A stretch of DNA of 64,000 nt from positions 248,001 through 312,000 of the forward strand of contig PHEY01000002.1 in NCBI GenBank assembly GCA_002841335.1. Direction: 5' to 3'. Positions within the stretch are counted from its first letter, which is position 1; the number at the start of each line of letters is the position of its first letter. Made by a program: the position numbers and the translations under genes. The stretch comes from Actinobacteria bacterium HGW-Actinobacteria-2. GTDB lineage: Bacteria > Actinomycetota > Actinomycetes > Propionibacteriales > Propionibacteriaceae. The notes below the pieces were generated by a model. That model saw only the letters and a program-made list of their open reading frames with translations, was not told the origin of the DNA and did no database searches. This document shows, in pieces, positions 46,192 to 56,349 of the stretch.

Positions 46192-46623
46192 ATGCGAGCA
46201 GTGGCACAGCGAGTGAGTCGGGCGAGCGTGAGCGTTGCCGGTGAAATGATCGGGCGGATCGACACGCCCGGGCTACTGGTTCTGGTCGGGGTCACCCACA
46301 CCGACACGCCCGAGATCGCCGCCAAACTGGCCACCAAGTTGTGGCATCTGCGCATCCTCCACGGGGAGACCTCCTGCGCCGAGACGAATGCTCCGTTGCT
46401 GGTGGTGAGCCAGTTCACGCTGTACGCCGACACTGCCAAAGGGCGGCGTCCGTCCTGGTCGAAGGCGGCTCCTGGGCCGATCAGCGAACCGCTGGTCGAG
46501 GCGGTGGTGGCATCCCTTCGTTCCCTGGGTGCTCAGGTGGAAACCGGTGAATTCGGTGCCATGATGGACGTCGAGTTGGTCAACGATGGACCCATGACCA
46601 TCATTCTCGACGTCAATGAGTGA
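46192..46623 (+). CDS. dtd: D-aminoacyl-tRNA deacylase
   Basis: Proofreading enzyme that removes D-amino acids (and glycine) wrongly attached to tRNA. 143 residues, the normal length. Motifs SQFTLYAD and the Gly-cisPro motif NDGPMT are intact. It begins [15 protein letters not shown] as the family does. ATG 46192 follows TTGGAT by six bases, a possible leaderless start. Confidence 0.95.
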   Translation: MRAVAQRVSRASVSVAGEMIGRIDTPGLLVLVGVTHTDTPEIAAKLATKLWHLRILHGETSCAETNAPLLVVSQFTLYADTAKGRRPSWSKAAPGPISEPLVEAVVASLRSLGAQVETGEFGAMMDVELVNDGPMTIILDVNE

Positions 46624-46666
46624 CCACTCTCGTGGACGCCGACGCGACCACCTCGCCTGAACTCAC

Positions 46667-46672
46667 TAGAGT
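46667..46672 (+). promoter_or_regulatory. -10 element (TAGAGT) of the glnR-like gene
   Basis: TAGAGT lies 30 bp before ATG 46702, leaving a short leader with GGGAG as ribosome-binding site. Confidence 0.45.
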
Positions 46673-46701
46673 TTGCCCCGAGAAGTAGGACGGGAGATCA
46701 C

Positions 46702-47379
46702 ATGGCGAAGCTGTTGCTGGTCAGCAACGAAGTCGCTGGCGGCGTGCCCGCGGAGCGATCACTGCCCGTCCTGGCGCTGCTCTCCCACGAAATCCTCGGT
46801 GTAGCCGCCGACACTCAAGCCCTGACTGAATCGGCGCGCTGTGACATCGTCGTCCTGGACGGACGCAATGACTTGGCCGGTGCCCGCATGATGGCCCGGC
46901 TTTTTCAGTCCTCAGGCTCAACCGTGCCGATGCTGCTGGTGTTGACCGAGTCGGGGCTGGCTGCGGTCGCCGCCGACTGGGGCCTGTCCGATGTGGTGCT
47001 CGACACCGCCGGACCGGCCGAGGTGGAGACCCGAATCCGACTGCTGGCCAGCGGCGCAGCCAATGACGGCTTGATCTCCGCCGGTGGCATCGTCATCGAC
47101 GATCAGGCCTACTCGGTGATGCTGGAAGGCGAACCGCTCGACCTGACCTACACCGAGTTCGAGTTGCTGAAGTACCTGGTGCAGCATCCCGGTCGAGTGT
47201 TCAGCCGCGAGCATCTGCTGGCCGACGTGTGGGGTTACGACTATTACGGCGGCACTCGCACCGTGGACGTCCACGTCCGCCGGCTGCGCGCCAAGCTCGG
47301 CACCGAGCACGAAGCGCTCATCGGCACCGTCCGCAACGTCGGCTACCGGTTCTCACCGGACGCCATTTCCCGCCGCTGA
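46702..47379 (+). CDS. GlnR-type winged-helix response regulator
   Basis: 225 residues. The N-terminal receiver-like domain has the actinobacterial GlnR pattern (CDIVVLDGRNDLAGARMMA, LLVLTESGLAAVAADWGLSD, DTAGPAEVETRIRLL). The C-terminal OmpR-type winged helix has LTYTEFELLKYLVQHPGRVF and RTVDVHVRRLRAKLG. GlnR-like proteins control nitrogen metabolism without a partner kinase. Position next to mshD matches the mycobacterial order (Rv0818-mshD). Whether this is GlnR itself or a paralogue is open. Confidence 0.82.
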   Translation: MAKLLLVSNEVAGGVPAERSLPVLALLSHEILGVAADTQALTESARCDIVVLDGRNDLAGARMMARLFQSSGSTVPMLLVLTESGLAAVAADWGLSDVVLDTAGPAEVETRIRLLASGAANDGLISAGGIVIDDQAYSVMLEGEPLDLTYTEFELLKYLVQHPGRVFSREHLLADVWGYDYYGGTRTVDVHVRRLRAKLGTEHEALIGTVRNVGYRFSPDAISRR

Positions 47380-47406
47380 GGACTGCCCTCGGCGCGCCCC
47401 GGGGCG

Positions 47407-47412
47407 TAGCCT
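47407..47412 (+). promoter_or_regulatory. Leaderless -10 (TAGCCT) of mshD
   Basis: TAGCCT, six bases, ATG 47419, no Shine-Dalgarno. Confidence 0.55.
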
Positions 47413-47418
47413 CCTGCC

Positions 47419-48261
47419 ATGTGGATCCACCGGATGACCTCTGCCCAGGTGGCCCGGGTGTTGGCGCTGGCCGATCGGGCCGCAGCCGCCGACGGCGTTG
47501 ATCCGCTCAACGAGGAAGCACGCTTGTCGCTGTACCGCTCAACGGCCCGCCATCTTCTGGTGGGTCAACGGGGACACCTCCACGGCTATCTGAACCATCA
47601 TCCGACCTTCGCCACCGCCCAACTGGTCATCGACCCCGAGCATCGCCGTGCCGGCCTGGGCTCGCGGTTGTGGCATCAGCTGCCGGTGCCAGCCGGAACC
47701 TGGGCCTTTGGCGACACCCCGGCCTCACGCGGCTTCGCGGCCGCCATGGGGATGCACGCCTCGCGCCGCTTGAAGATGTACGTCCGCCCGCTCACCGAGG
47801 TGCCGACCCCGCAGCTGCCGGACGGCCTGACCCTGCGCACCTACACCCCTGCGGACGCCGCTGAACTGCTGGCAGTGAACGCCGCCGCCTTCGCCGAACA
47901 CCCCGAGCAGGGCCAACTCGACGCCACCGGGTTGGCCGACCGGATGGCCGAAGGCTGGTTCGATCCGGACGGGCTGCTGCTCGGCTACGACGCGGACGGC
48001 CTGGCCGGCTTCCACTGGACGAAAACCGTCGATGGCGTCGGCGAGGTGTACGTGATCGCGGTGGCTCCGCGGGCCCAGGGGCGCGGCTACGGAAAGGCCC
48101 TGTTGGACGCAGGCATGTCTCACCTTGCTGCGAAGGGTTTGCCCACGGTTTCGCTGTTCGTTGATGCGGCCGATCAGATCGCGGTAAAAATGTACGAGCG
48201 GGCGGGCTTCGGCCTCGCCCGCGAAGACGTGTATTACGCCCCAGGCGATGAGGAGCATTGA
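47419..48261 (+). CDS. mshD: Mycothiol synthase
   Basis: Last step of mycothiol synthesis: acetylates Cys-GlcN-inositol with acetyl-CoA. 280 residues with two tandem GNAT domains. The N-terminal one carries [10 protein letters not shown]. The active C-terminal one carries [51 protein letters not shown] and [10 protein letters not shown], the MshD fingerprint. It lies between the GlnR-like gene and ppk. The stop shares one base with the ppk ATG. Confidence 0.92.
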   Translation: MWIHRMTSAQVARVLALADRAAAADGVDPLNEEARLSLYRSTARHLLVGQRGHLHGYLNHHPTFATAQLVIDPEHRRAGLGSRLWHQLPVPAGTWAFGDTPASRGFAAAMGMHASRRLKMYVRPLTEVPTPQLPDGLTLRTYTPADAAELLAVNAAAFAEHPEQGQLDATGLADRMAEGWFDPDGLLLGYDADGLAGFHWTKTVDGVGEVYVIAVAPRAQGRGYGKALLDAGMSHLAAKGLPTVSLFVDAADQIAVKMYERAGFGLAREDVYYAPGDEEH

Positions 48262-50384
48262 TGGCGTTCACCGAAGGACAGGTCGATCTCGACGACCTGA
48301 TCGCGGACCTGCCCGAGTTGCCCTCTGATCGCTACAACGACCGCGAACTCAGCTGGCTGGCGTTCAACGAGCGGGTGCTCGATCTGGCCCGTGACACCAA
48401 GCGGGTGCCGCTGTTGGAGCGCGCGCGTTTCCTGGCCATCTTCTGCAGCAACCTGGACGAGTTCTTCATGGTCCGGGTGGCCGGCCTGAAGCGCCGCATG
48501 GCCGCCGGCGTGGCCGTCCCGTCCAACTCCGGGATGATGCCGCGCGAGCTGCTGGACGCGATCCTGACCCGCAGCCGCGAACTGGTCGACGAAGCCACCC
48601 GGGTCTTCGCGGAGGAGATCCGTCCGGAGCTGGCCAGCAACGGCATTGCGTTGGTCGCCTGGAACGAGCTCACCGAGGACGAACGCGCCCGGATGACCGA
48701 GCTGTTCGAGAACCGGATCTTCCCGGTACTCACCCCGCTGGCGGTCGATCCGTCCCACCCGTTCCCCTACATCTCCGGGCTGAGCGTCAACCTGGCGGTG
48801 CTGGTGATGAACCCGGCCACGGGCGCGCGCCAGTTCGCCCGGGTGAAGGTGCCCACGATCCTGAGCCGGTTCGTGGCGCTGGGCAACGACCGGTTCATCC
48901 CGCTGGAGGAGGTCATCGCCCCGCACCTCGGGTTGCTGTTCTCGGGCATGCAGGTGGTCGCCCACAGCACCTTCCGGGTGACCAGGAACGAGGACGTCGA
49001 GGTCGAAGAGGACGACGCGGAGAACCTGCTGTTCGCCCTGGAGAAGGAACTGCTGCGTCGTACCACCGGACGTCCGCCGGTGCGGCTCGAGGTCGAGGCC
49101 GACATCGACGAGTCGATGTTGGAACTGTTGACCAGCGAGCTCGACATCGATGCCGGTGAGGTGTTCAAGCTGCCGCGTCCGCTGGACCTGCGCGGGTTGT
49201 TCTCCCTGGCCGATCTGGATCGCGATTCGCTGAAGTACCCGTCCTTCTTGCCCAAGACGCACCCCGAGCTGGCCAAGGTCGAGACCGCTCAGCCGGCCGA
49301 CATGTTCGCCGCGCTCAAGAGCCATGACGTGTTGTTGCAGCACCCCTACGACTCGTTCGCCACCAGCGTCCAGCGGTTCATCGAGCAGGCCGCCGCCGAC
49401 CCGGCCGTCCTGGCGATCAAACAGACCCTGTATCGCACCAGTGGTGATTCGCCGATCATCGATGCCCTCATCGAGGCTTCCCGCGCCGGCAAGCAGGTGT
49501 TGGCGCTGGTGGAGATCAAGGCCCGCTTCGATGAGCAGGCCAACATCGCCTGGGCCCGCAAGTTGGAGAAGGCCGGCTGCCACGTCGTCTACGGCGTGCT
49601 CGGGCTGAAGACTCACTGCAAGCTGTCGATGGTGGTCCGCGAGGAGCCGACCGGCCTGCGTCGCTACTGCCACATCGGCACCGGCAACTACAACCCGAAG
49701 ACCGCCCGGCTGTACGAGGACATGGGTCTGCTCACCTCGAACGCGGTGATCACCGAGGATGTCGCCAAGCTTTTCAATCACCTGTCGGGAATGTCGCAGG
49801 AGACGGGCTACCGGCGGCTGCTGGTGGCGCCGCATTCGGTGCGCCGCGGCCTGATCTCGGCGATCAACCGGGAGATCCTCAATCACCGCGAGGGACTGCC
49901 GGCTGGGATCCGGATCAAGGTCAACTCCATCGTCGACGAGGCCACCACCGACGCCCTTTACCGGGCCTCGCAGGCCGGGGTCTCGGTCGATCTGTGGGTG
50001 CGCGGGATCTGCGCGGTACGTCCAGGGGTGCCCGGCCTGAGTGAGAACATTCGGGTGCGCAGCATCCTGGGACGCTTCCTGGAGCACAGCCGGCTGTACT
50101 GGTTCGCCAACGGCGGCCATCCGCAGGTGGGCATCGGTTCTGCCGACTTGATGCACCGCAACCTCGATCGTCGCGTCGAGGTGATCGTCGGTCTGGCCAA
50201 CCCCAATCACATTGCCCAGATCGAACATCTCTTCGACCTGGCGTTCGCCGACGGCACGGCGTCGTGGTGGTTGGACGGCGAAGACTGGAGCCAGCACACT
50301 CTCGGCGCCGACGGTGAGCCGCTGACCGACTTGCAGGACCACCTGATCAGCCAGATGGGTCAACGCCGCGGGCTCGATCGCTGA
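48261..50384 (+). CDS. ppk1: Polyphosphate kinase 1
   Basis: Makes inorganic polyphosphate from the terminal phosphate of ATP (reversible). 707 residues, normal for PPK1. The N domain has [17 protein letters not shown] and [20 protein letters not shown]. The phospholipase-D-like catalytic domains carry the two active His residues: H452 in [12 protein letters not shown], the phosphorylated one, and H632 in [15 protein letters not shown] 48261 is chosen for GAGGAG upstream; it touches the mshD stop, so mshD, ppk and the mutT1-like gene form one operon. Confidence 0.97.
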   Translation: MAFTEGQVDLDDLIADLPELPSDRYNDRELSWLAFNERVLDLARDTKRVPLLERARFLAIFCSNLDEFFMVRVAGLKRRMAAGVAVPSNSGMMPRELLDAILTRSRELVDEATRVFAEEIRPELASNGIALVAWNELTEDERARMTELFENRIFPVLTPLAVDPSHPFPYISGLSVNLAVLVMNPATGARQFARVKVPTILSRFVALGNDRFIPLEEVIAPHLGLLFSGMQVVAHSTFRVTRNEDVEVEEDDAENLLFALEKELLRRTTGRPPVRLEVEADIDESMLELLTSELDIDAGEVFKLPRPLDLRGLFSLADLDRDSLKYPSFLPKTHPELAKVETAQPADMFAALKSHDVLLQHPYDSFATSVQRFIEQAAADPAVLAIKQTLYRTSGDSPIIDALIEASRAGKQVLALVEIKARFDEQANIAWARKLEKAGCHVVYGVLGLKTHCKLSMVVREEPTGLRRYCHIGTGNYNPKTARLYEDMGLLTSNAVITEDVAKLFNHLSGMSQETGYRRLLVAPHSVRRGLISAINREILNHREGLPAGIRIKVNSIVDEATTDALYRASQAGVSVDLWVRGICAVRPGVPGLSENIRVRSILGRFLEHSRLYWFANGGHPQVGIGSADLMHRNLDRRVEVIVGLANPNHIAQIEHLFDLAFADGTASWWLDGEDWSQHTLGADGEPLTDLQDHLISQMGQRRGLDR

Positions 50385-50388
50385 GGTC

Positions 50389-51276
50389 ATGGCAGAGCTC
50401 AGCAAGCGCATCCTCGCCGGTGGGACGGTCACCATCCGGGTCACCGATGGCACGCCGGAAATCCTGTTGGTGCATCGTCCGCGCTACGACGACTGGACGC
50501 TCCCCAAGGGCAAGCTCGAGGTCGGTGAACAGCTGGCGGCCTGCGCGGCCCGGGAGACCGTCGAGGAGTCCGCGGTCAGCGTGCGGCTCGGTCTGCCGGT
50601 CGGCGAGATCAGCTACCCGATCAGCAGCGGCATCAAGGCAGTCAGCTACTGGGTGGGGCACCCCACTGCCTTCGGCAAGCTCCGGCCGAACAACGAGGTC
50701 GACACCTTGGCCTGGTTCTCGGTCACCAACGCCTTGCGGCAGACCTCGTACGCCGATGAGCGCGAGTTGATCCGGCGCGCGGTGAACCTGCCCGCGGCTA
50801 CTCCGCTGGTCCTCCTGCGGCACGCCAAGGCCCTCTCCCGCAGCGAGTGGCCCGATGCACCGGACGTCCAGCGCCCCCTCGACGAGCGCGGACGCATCCA
50901 GGCCAAGGCGGTGATGCCCCTGCTGGACGCCTATGGGATCACCCGGGTGGTGAGCTCGGCGGCCGAACGCTGCGCTCGCACCGTGCGTCCGTTCGCCAAG
51001 GCGCGCGGTGTGGAGGTGGACCTGCGCGAGGAGCTGACCGAGGAGTCGGGCGTCCCTCGGCCGAAAAAGGTCACTGCGGCCCTGGCCGAGCTGGCCCGCC
51101 GCACCGCCGCGGACGGCGTACCGACCGTGGTGTGTGGGCATCGTCCGGTGCTGCCGGCGATGTTCGCCGGCGTGGGTGTCGAACCGGCTGCGCTCAGCCC
51201 GGCATCGGCGATGGTCGTCCATCTGGCCGCCGACGCCACCGTGGTCGCGGTGGAACTGCATCGCCCGCTCCACTGA
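50389..51276 (+). CDS. mutT1: Nudix hydrolase fused to a histidine phosphatase (MutT1-like)
   Basis: 295 residues. The N-terminal Nudix domain has its box at 41-63 (GKLEVGEQLAACAARETVEE). The C-terminal SixA-type histidine phosphatase domain has LVLLRHAKA near 140 and a second His in VVCGHRPVLPA. This is the architecture of mycobacterial MutT1, which removes oxidised nucleotides or diadenosine polyphosphates, and mutT1 is next to ppk1 there as well. It starts four bases after the ppk stop. In the Nudix box the usual Gly after EE is Ala (EESAV). Confidence 0.9.
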   Translation: MAELSKRILAGGTVTIRVTDGTPEILLVHRPRYDDWTLPKGKLEVGEQLAACAARETVEESAVSVRLGLPVGEISYPISSGIKAVSYWVGHPTAFGKLRPNNEVDTLAWFSVTNALRQTSYADERELIRRAVNLPAATPLVLLRHAKALSRSEWPDAPDVQRPLDERGRIQAKAVMPLLDAYGITRVVSSAAERCARTVRPFAKARGVEVDLREELTEESGVPRPKKVTAALAELARRTAADGVPTVVCGHRPVLPAMFAGVGVEPAALSPASAMVVHLAADATVVAVELHRPLH

Positions 51277-51363
51277 GACCGGCACCGCTCACCTGAGCGG
51301 ACCGGATGCTGCCCAGAACATGCCCAGCGGCAGCAGCGCAGCCACCCAGGTGGTTCGCCGGAC

Positions 51364-51407
51364 ATTCACGTGGTTGGCCTGCCAGGTTCACCCCGTTCAC
51401 ACCCAGG
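51364..51407 (+). promoter_or_regulatory. PHO-box-like repeats before the phytase-like gene
   Basis: ATTCACG at 51364 and GTTCACC at 51386 are 22 bp (two 11-bp units) apart. A further GTTCACA follows at 51395, nine bases after the second. The spacing between the first two matches the boxes before both pst operons. Predicted PhoP control is inference. Confidence 0.45.
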
Positions 51408-51479
51408 CGCCATTCGCTGCCCGGAAGCTGGGCGCACCCACCCGTTGCCCGCTGCCATCACATCCAGAAGGCCAACTTG

Positions 51480-53882
51480 ATGAATCACCCGCGACGCCTT
51501 GGCTCGTCTTCCCTTGCCCGCATCCATCGAACATTCATCGCTCCCCTTGTGCTCGCCGTCGGCGCGGTGAGTCTGTTCGCGCTGCCGGCGCACGCCGCCG
51601 ACAGCGATGTCGTGATCAATGAGGTGTTCAGCGCGAACACCAGCAACGCGGCCGATACCGACGCCTTGCGCTACGACTGGGTCGAGCTCCGCAACACCGG
51701 ATCGTCCCCGGTCGACGTCACCGGCTGGTGCCTGTACGACGGCGACCTGTCGGCGGCGAAGTACTACCGCTTCGGGACGTCCACCATCGTTCCGGCCTCG
51801 ACGGTGATTCCGGCCGGTGGCTATCTGGTTGCCTACATCTCCTCCGATCCGGGCTTGGGCAAGGGCGACGCGGCGACGCTGACGACCACCTGCGCCGGCG
51901 ACGGCACCTACGACGCCGCGCTCAAGGTCGGCGACACGGTCACCTGGCCGGCGTCGACGCACGCCAGTCCGTCCTGGGCCCGTACCTCCACCGGCAGCTA
52001 CGCCATGTCTGCCGCGGCGACACCGGAAGCGGCGAACTCCTTCCCCGCGGGGGTGGACGATCCCTCCCCGAGCCCGACGCCCACTCCCTCCCCGACCCCG
52101 ACGTCGCCTGCGGTGACCCCGATGTCGCTGGACGCCTGGTCGGGTCTGCAGCCGGTGGCCACCCTCGACGACCAGGGCGCGTTCGGGGCGCTCGGGTCGG
52201 GCGGCTCCCACACCGACGGCAATCTCTCCGGGCTGGTCTTCCAGCCCGCGTCAGCAACCGAGCCGGCCGTGCTGTGGGCGGCGGACAATGACCTCAACCC
52301 GACCCTCGGCAACACCACCACCAAGGGGCCCGGCGCGATCAACAAGTTCGTGCAGGTGAACGGTAAGTGGGCCCAGGATCCTGCCGACGGCTGGAGCTGG
52401 GACGCCTCCGGCACCACCAAGGGCGGCAAGCAGTTGCACTACACCGACGGCAGCGGCGGCGTCGACTCCGAGGGCATCACCTTGGTGAACGGCTCGTCGG
52501 CCAACGGCCTCTTCATCGCCTCCGAGCGCGACAACACCAACAAGAGCGTCTCCCGGCCCTCCATCCTGCGCTACGACGTGACCACGGCCGCCACGGACAC
52601 CAGCGGTGATGGCGCTGCCGACCTGAGCGCCACCAGCGAGTGGAACCTGCTGTCGATCATCAACGGCACCGGAGTGACGTTGGCCACCAGCGCCGAGGCC
52701 AACCTCGGGCTCGAAGCCGTCGCCTGGGTTCCGGACAGCTACCTGACCGCGAAGCACTTCCGGTTGGCCGATGGCTCGCTCTACAACCCGACGAACTACG
52801 GCAGCCACTTCGGGGGCCTGTTCCTGGCCGCGTTGGAGAAGAACGGCCACATCTACGCCGTGGCCCTGGACGAGGCCGGGAGCAACGCCACCTTGGTGCG
52901 CGACATCGCCATTCCCGACACCGCCCAGGCTGCGGGCTTCACGGTCATCCAGGACCTCACCTGGGACGCCGACACGACCAGCCTGTTGGCTCAGTGCGAC
53001 AACTCCTGCGGCACTGACCAGGCGGCCAAGCTGGCCACCTACACCATCAACACCGACGGTGACTTCACCATCACCGCCTTGGTGGCCTCGCCGACCGCCG
53101 TCGCCGCTCAGAACACCGAGGGCTTCGCCATCGCCCCGCTCAACACCGCGTCCACTGTTGCCTCCGGTGATCCGGGCACGCTCTACCGGGCGGTCTTCTG
53201 GGCCGACGATTCGGTGACCGACGGCTACTCCTTGCGGAGCGGCTACCTCGCGGCCGGCCCGGCGCCCACCCCGACGCCGTCGCCCACGCCGAGCGCTCCG
53301 GTCAGCACGACGGTCCAGCTCGCGGTGGCCCCGGCCTCGGTGGCCTACGGCGCCGCTGCCACGGCGGCGGTCTCGGTTGTCCCCGCGGTCGCCGGAACGG
53401 CGATTGCCGGCGCGGTGACGGTGACGGTCGACGGCGTGTCCGTGAGCACGCGGACGGCGGCGCCGAGCCTGACGGTCTCGCTCCCGGCCCAGCTGGCGGT
53501 CGGCAGCCATCAGGTGCGGGCATCCTTCGTCCCAGCCGATCCGACGGCCATAGCCGGTTCGGTCTCGACGAATCAGGCGTTGACCGTGGTCAAGCGGGCC
53601 ACCAAGCTCACGGTGAAGGCACCCTCGCGCGCCAAGCGCGGCCACACGATCACCGTGCGGGTCAGCGTTTCGGCCATGGGCCTGTCGGTGTCGCCGTCCG
53701 GATCAGTCCGGGTCGCCGTCTCCGGCGGCAGTGTCCGCACGGTCGCACTGAAGCACGGCACGGCGGTGGTCAAGGTTCGCCTCCCTCGCCGTGGCACCAA
53801 GGCCACGATCAAGGCCACTTACGGTTCCGACGCCCGGTTCGGTGGGTCTTCGGCAACCAAGAAGGTCGCGCTTCACCGGTGA
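51480..53882 (+). CDS. Secreted lamin-tail-domain / phytase-like esterase with Ig-like C-terminus
   Basis: 800 residues with a long signal peptide (about 1-40, ending AHAAD). A lamin-tail domain (about 43-190: VVINEVFSANTS, DWVELRNTGSSPVDVTGWCL) is followed by a Pro/Thr linker and a large beta-propeller-like region (about 220-600) with GLVFQPASATEPAVLWAADN, SEGITLV and FIASERDN, matching the esterase-like/phytase-like secreted family. The C-terminus holds two Ig-like domains with a basic end. ATG 51480 has AGAAGG upstream. With the PHO box upstream and ppk/pst neighbours, extracellular organophosphate hydrolysis is a reasonable inference; no assay-level evidence is in the sequence. Confidence 0.7.
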   Translation: MNHPRRLGSSSLARIHRTFIAPLVLAVGAVSLFALPAHAADSDVVINEVFSANTSNAADTDALRYDWVELRNTGSSPVDVTGWCLYDGDLSAAKYYRFGTSTIVPASTVIPAGGYLVAYISSDPGLGKGDAATLTTTCAGDGTYDAALKVGDTVTWPASTHASPSWARTSTGSYAMSAAATPEAANSFPAGVDDPSPSPTPTPSPTPTSPAVTPMSLDAWSGLQPVATLDDQGAFGALGSGGSHTDGNLSGLVFQPASATEPAVLWAADNDLNPTLGNTTTKGPGAINKFVQVNGKWAQDPADGWSWDASGTTKGGKQLHYTDGSGGVDSEGITLVNGSSANGLFIASERDNTNKSVSRPSILRYDVTTAATDTSGDGAADLSATSEWNLLSIINGTGVTLATSAEANLGLEAVAWVPDSYLTAKHFRLADGSLYNPTNYGSHFGGLFLAALEKNGHIYAVALDEAGSNATLVRDIAIPDTAQAAGFTVIQDLTWDADTTSLLAQCDNSCGTDQAAKLATYTINTDGDFTITALVASPTAVAAQNTEGFAIAPLNTASTVASGDPGTLYRAVFWADDSVTDGYSLRSGYLAAGPAPTPTPSPTPSAPVSTTVQLAVAPASVAYGAAATAAVSVVPAVAGTAIAGAVTVTVDGVSVSTRTAAPSLTVSLPAQLAVGSHQVRASFVPADPTAIAGSVSTNQALTVVKRATKLTVKAPSRAKRGHTITVRVSVSAMGLSVSPSGSVRVAVSGGSVRTVALKHGTAVVKVRLPRRGTKATIKATYGSDARFGGSSATKKVALHR

Positions 53883-53896
53883 TCTCACTGCAGGCG

Positions 53897-53935
53897 TCCG
53901 CATCGTCGGCTCAGTTGATGAGTCGGCGGTGCGGA
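53897..53935. terminator. Hairpin between convergent genes
   Basis: TCCGCATCG (53897-53905) pairs with CGGTGCGGA (53927-53935) with one G-U pair. It sits between the phytase-like gene and the convergent lacI-type gene. Confidence 0.35.
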
Positions 53936-53971
53936 TGTCCCAGTGGCCCGACCACTCGCCCGCGTCCCGGC

Positions 53972-54997
53972 TCAGTGCGGGGGCGCGGTGCTCTCTCGAA
54001 CGACCAGCGTCGGCTCCAAGGTGATGTGCTCGGCGTTGCGCGTGCCCGACTCGATCATGTCCAGCAGCAACTCGACGCTGAGCCGACCGATCTCGTTGAA
54101 GTCCTGACGGATGGTGGTCAGCCCCGGGGTGAAGTACTCCGCCATCGGATTGTCGTCGAACCCGACGATGCTGAGCTCGCGCGGGCAGTCACGTCCGCGC
54201 TCGTGGGCGGCATGCAGGAGGCCCAGCGCCATCTCGTCGTTGGCACAGAAGACCGCGGTCACCTCCGCACGGTCGAGCAGCTCCGCGGCAGCCTGGTAAC
54301 CGGACGCCGCACTCCAGTCGCCGTGAATGGGCTCGACGATCTCGGCCCCGGCATCGGCCAAAGCCTGCCGCCAGCCGGCTTCACGCTCAACGCTCTCGTA
54401 CCAGTTGGTCGGCCCGGCCAGGTGGTGGACGGTGCGGTGACCCAGCCCCAGCAAATGCTCGGTGGCCTTGCGGGCGCCCAGCCCCTGATCGACTCCGATC
54501 AGCGGGTAGTTGTCCTGCAGCCCGGCGTGAATGGCGACCATCGGCGGCAGGCCGGACGGCAGCGCCTCGGCGTTCGCGGTCATCCGCGGCTGCACCAGCA
54601 CCACCCCCTCGCTGGAGCGGGAACGCATCAGATTGGCGCCGCGAGCGACCGCGTTCGGGCCGCCTTCGCTCAAGTGGGTGATGGTGACCGCATAGCCGCG
54701 GTCATGGGCGGCGATCTCGATGCCGTGCAGCGCCGCACTCGGGCCCCACAAGGTGGTGTCCTCGGTGAGCACGCCGATCGTCCGCGACCGGCCACTGGCC
54801 AGGCCCTGCGCCATCAGGTTGGGACGGAAGTCGAGATCGCGCATCGCCGCGAGCACCCGCTCGCGAGTGTCGTCGGCCACCCGGGCTTGCTGGTTGATCA
54901 CCCGCGACACCGTCATCGCCGACACTCCGGCCCGTCGGGCAACGTCGGTGACAGTCGGCACGCGACGGCCTGGGGTCTGCAAGGGGCCGTCTTCCAT
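53972..54997 (-). CDS. LacI-family transcriptional regulator
   Basis: 341 residues. The LacI HTH is PTVTDVARRAGVSAMTVSRV, then the hinge FRPNLMAQGLASGRSRTIGVL. A periplasmic-binding-like effector domain with VFCANDEMALGLLHAA and IVGFDDNPMAEYFTPGLTTI follows. ATG 54997 (MEDGPL) lies six bases after TACGCT. It is divergent from pstS-2 and no sugar genes are near, so its effector and targets are unknown. Confidence 0.9.
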   Translation of the reverse strand: MEDGPLQTPGRRVPTVTDVARRAGVSAMTVSRVINQQARVADDTRERVLAAMRDLDFRPNLMAQGLASGRSRTIGVLTEDTTLWGPSAALHGIEIAAHDRGYAVTITHLSEGGPNAVARGANLMRSRSSEGVVLVQPRMTANAEALPSGLPPMVAIHAGLQDNYPLIGVDQGLGARKATEHLLGLGHRTVHHLAGPTNWYESVEREAGWRQALADAGAEIVEPIHGDWSAASGYQAAAELLDRAEVTAVFCANDEMALGLLHAAHERGRDCPRELSIVGFDDNPMAEYFTPGLTTIRQDFNEIGRLSVELLLDMIESGTRNAEHITLEPTLVVRESTAPPH

Positions 54998-55003
54998 GGG
55001 TTC

Positions 55004-55009
55004 AGCGTA
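55004..55009 (-). promoter_or_regulatory. Leaderless -10 (TACGCT) of the lacI-type gene
   Basis: TACGCT, six bases, ATG 54997 on the minus strand. Confidence 0.55.
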
Positions 55010-55081
55010 TTCCACCCTGGCGCCACCGGGGCAGCGGGCTGGCCGGTGCGGGTCGCTTCGCCGCGAGGGGTTTTGGCCAGA

Positions 55082-55136
55082 GTTCACCTGCCGTTCACCA
55101 AACTGCCGCGGCACGCTCACCCGTCCCCTCTAGCGT
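55082..55136 (+). promoter_or_regulatory. PHO box and -10 of the pstSCAB operon
   Basis: Four 11-bp units start at 55082 (GTTCACCTGCC), 55093 (GTTCACCAAAC), 55104 (degenerate) and 55115 (GCTCACCCGTC). This is the best PHO box of the window. TAGCGT at 55131-55136 is the likely -10, so the box occupies the -35 position, as expected for PhoP activation under phosphate limitation. Confidence 0.75.
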
Positions 55137-55198
55137 CCCTGTTAGAGCCCAGTGCTCACCAATGATGACGAACACGAACGACGAACCTAAGGACTACC

Positions 55199-56260
55199 TT
55201 GAAGATCAAGCTGATCACTGCCGCCGCCCTGGTGACCGCCTCGGCACTGGCGTTCGCTGGCTGTGCGGCCAACGAAGGTGGCGCCGCCACCAAGACTCTG
55301 ACCGGTAAGGGCGCATCGTCACAGAAGGCCGCCCAGGAGAAGTGGGTCGCCGCCTTCCAGACCGCCAACTCCGGCGTCACCGTCAACTACGCTCCCGACG
55401 GCTCCAGCGCGGGTCGTTCGGCCTTCGTCGCTGGTGCGGTTGCCTTCGCCGGCTCCGACCGTCCGTTCAAGGACGAGGAGATGGGTGCGGGCAAGTTCGC
55501 TGGCTGCGCCGCCGACTCCAACGCTCTGAACCTGCCCGTTTACGTCTCGCCGATCGCGGTGATCTACAAGCTGGACGGCGTCGACTCGCTCACCTTGGAT
55601 CCGACCGCTGTGGCCAGCATCTTCGCCGGCAAGATCACCAAGTGGAACGATCCGGCCATCGCCAAGCTGAACCCGAAGGCGAAGCTGCCCGATCTGGCCA
55701 TCACCGCCGTGCACCGCGCGGACGGCTCCGGCACCACCAACAACTTCACCGACACGCTGAACCAGTTGGCGCCGACGGTGTGGACCGAAGCCGCCTCTGA
55801 CGACTGGCCGGCCGCGTTCAGTGGCGAGGCTGCCAACGGCACCTCCGGCGTGGTCAGCGCGGTCTCCGGTGGCACTGGCACCATCGGCTACGCCGATGCT
55901 TCGGCCGCCAAGAACGTCGGCATCGCCGACCTGCTGATCAACGGCAAGACGCTCAAGCCGGAGGCTGCGGCCGCTGCGGCGATCCTGGACAACTCGAAGG
56001 TGATCCCCGGTCGGGCCACCAACGACCTGGCCTACAAGCTGGATCGCACCGCTGAGGGCGCTTACCCGGCCGTCCTGGTCTCCTACGCGATCGTCTGCCA
56101 GACCTACAAGGACTCGGCTACCGCTTCCCTGGTGAAGAGCTACGTGGGCTACATCGCCTCGGCCGAAGGCCAGCAGGCGGCGGCCACCGCAGCCGGCTCC
56201 GCGCCGCTGTCGGCCGATCTGCAGACCAAGGTGAAGGCCGCGGTCGACTCGATCAAGTGA
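55199..56260 (+). CDS. pstS: Phosphate-binding lipoprotein PstS
   Basis: High-affinity phosphate receptor anchored by lipid. 353 residues. The lipobox AFAGC gives lipidated Cys22. The domain has GKGASSQKAAQEKW, YAPDGSSAGRSAFV, SIFAGKITKWNDP and VHRADGSGTTNNF, the complete phosphate pocket. Start TTG 55199 with AAGGA six bases upstream. First gene of the canonical pstSCAB operon under the PHO box. Confidence 0.96.
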   Translation: MKIKLITAAALVTASALAFAGCAANEGGAATKTLTGKGASSQKAAQEKWVAAFQTANSGVTVNYAPDGSSAGRSAFVAGAVAFAGSDRPFKDEEMGAGKFAGCAADSNALNLPVYVSPIAVIYKLDGVDSLTLDPTAVASIFAGKITKWNDPAIAKLNPKAKLPDLAITAVHRADGSGTTNNFTDTLNQLAPTVWTEAASDDWPAAFSGEAANGTSGVVSAVSGGTGTIGYADASAAKNVGIADLLINGKTLKPEAAAAAAILDNSKVIPGRATNDLAYKLDRTAEGAYPAVLVSYAIVCQTYKDSATASLVKSYVGYIASAEGQQAAATAAGSAPLSADLQTKVKAAVDSIK

Positions 56261-56349
56261 TCCGCTGAAACCGACGGCGCCGGTGGGAATCATCCCGTCG
56301 GCGCCGTTGGTCGGCCTAGCCTTAGCACTACCTGCAGAAAGCGAGCCCG

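Noticed and set aside
48234-50453. 739-codon open frame opposite ppk1
   Set aside because: Antisense shadow: composition is skewed and no domain is seen, while ppk1 is fully conserved on the plus strand.
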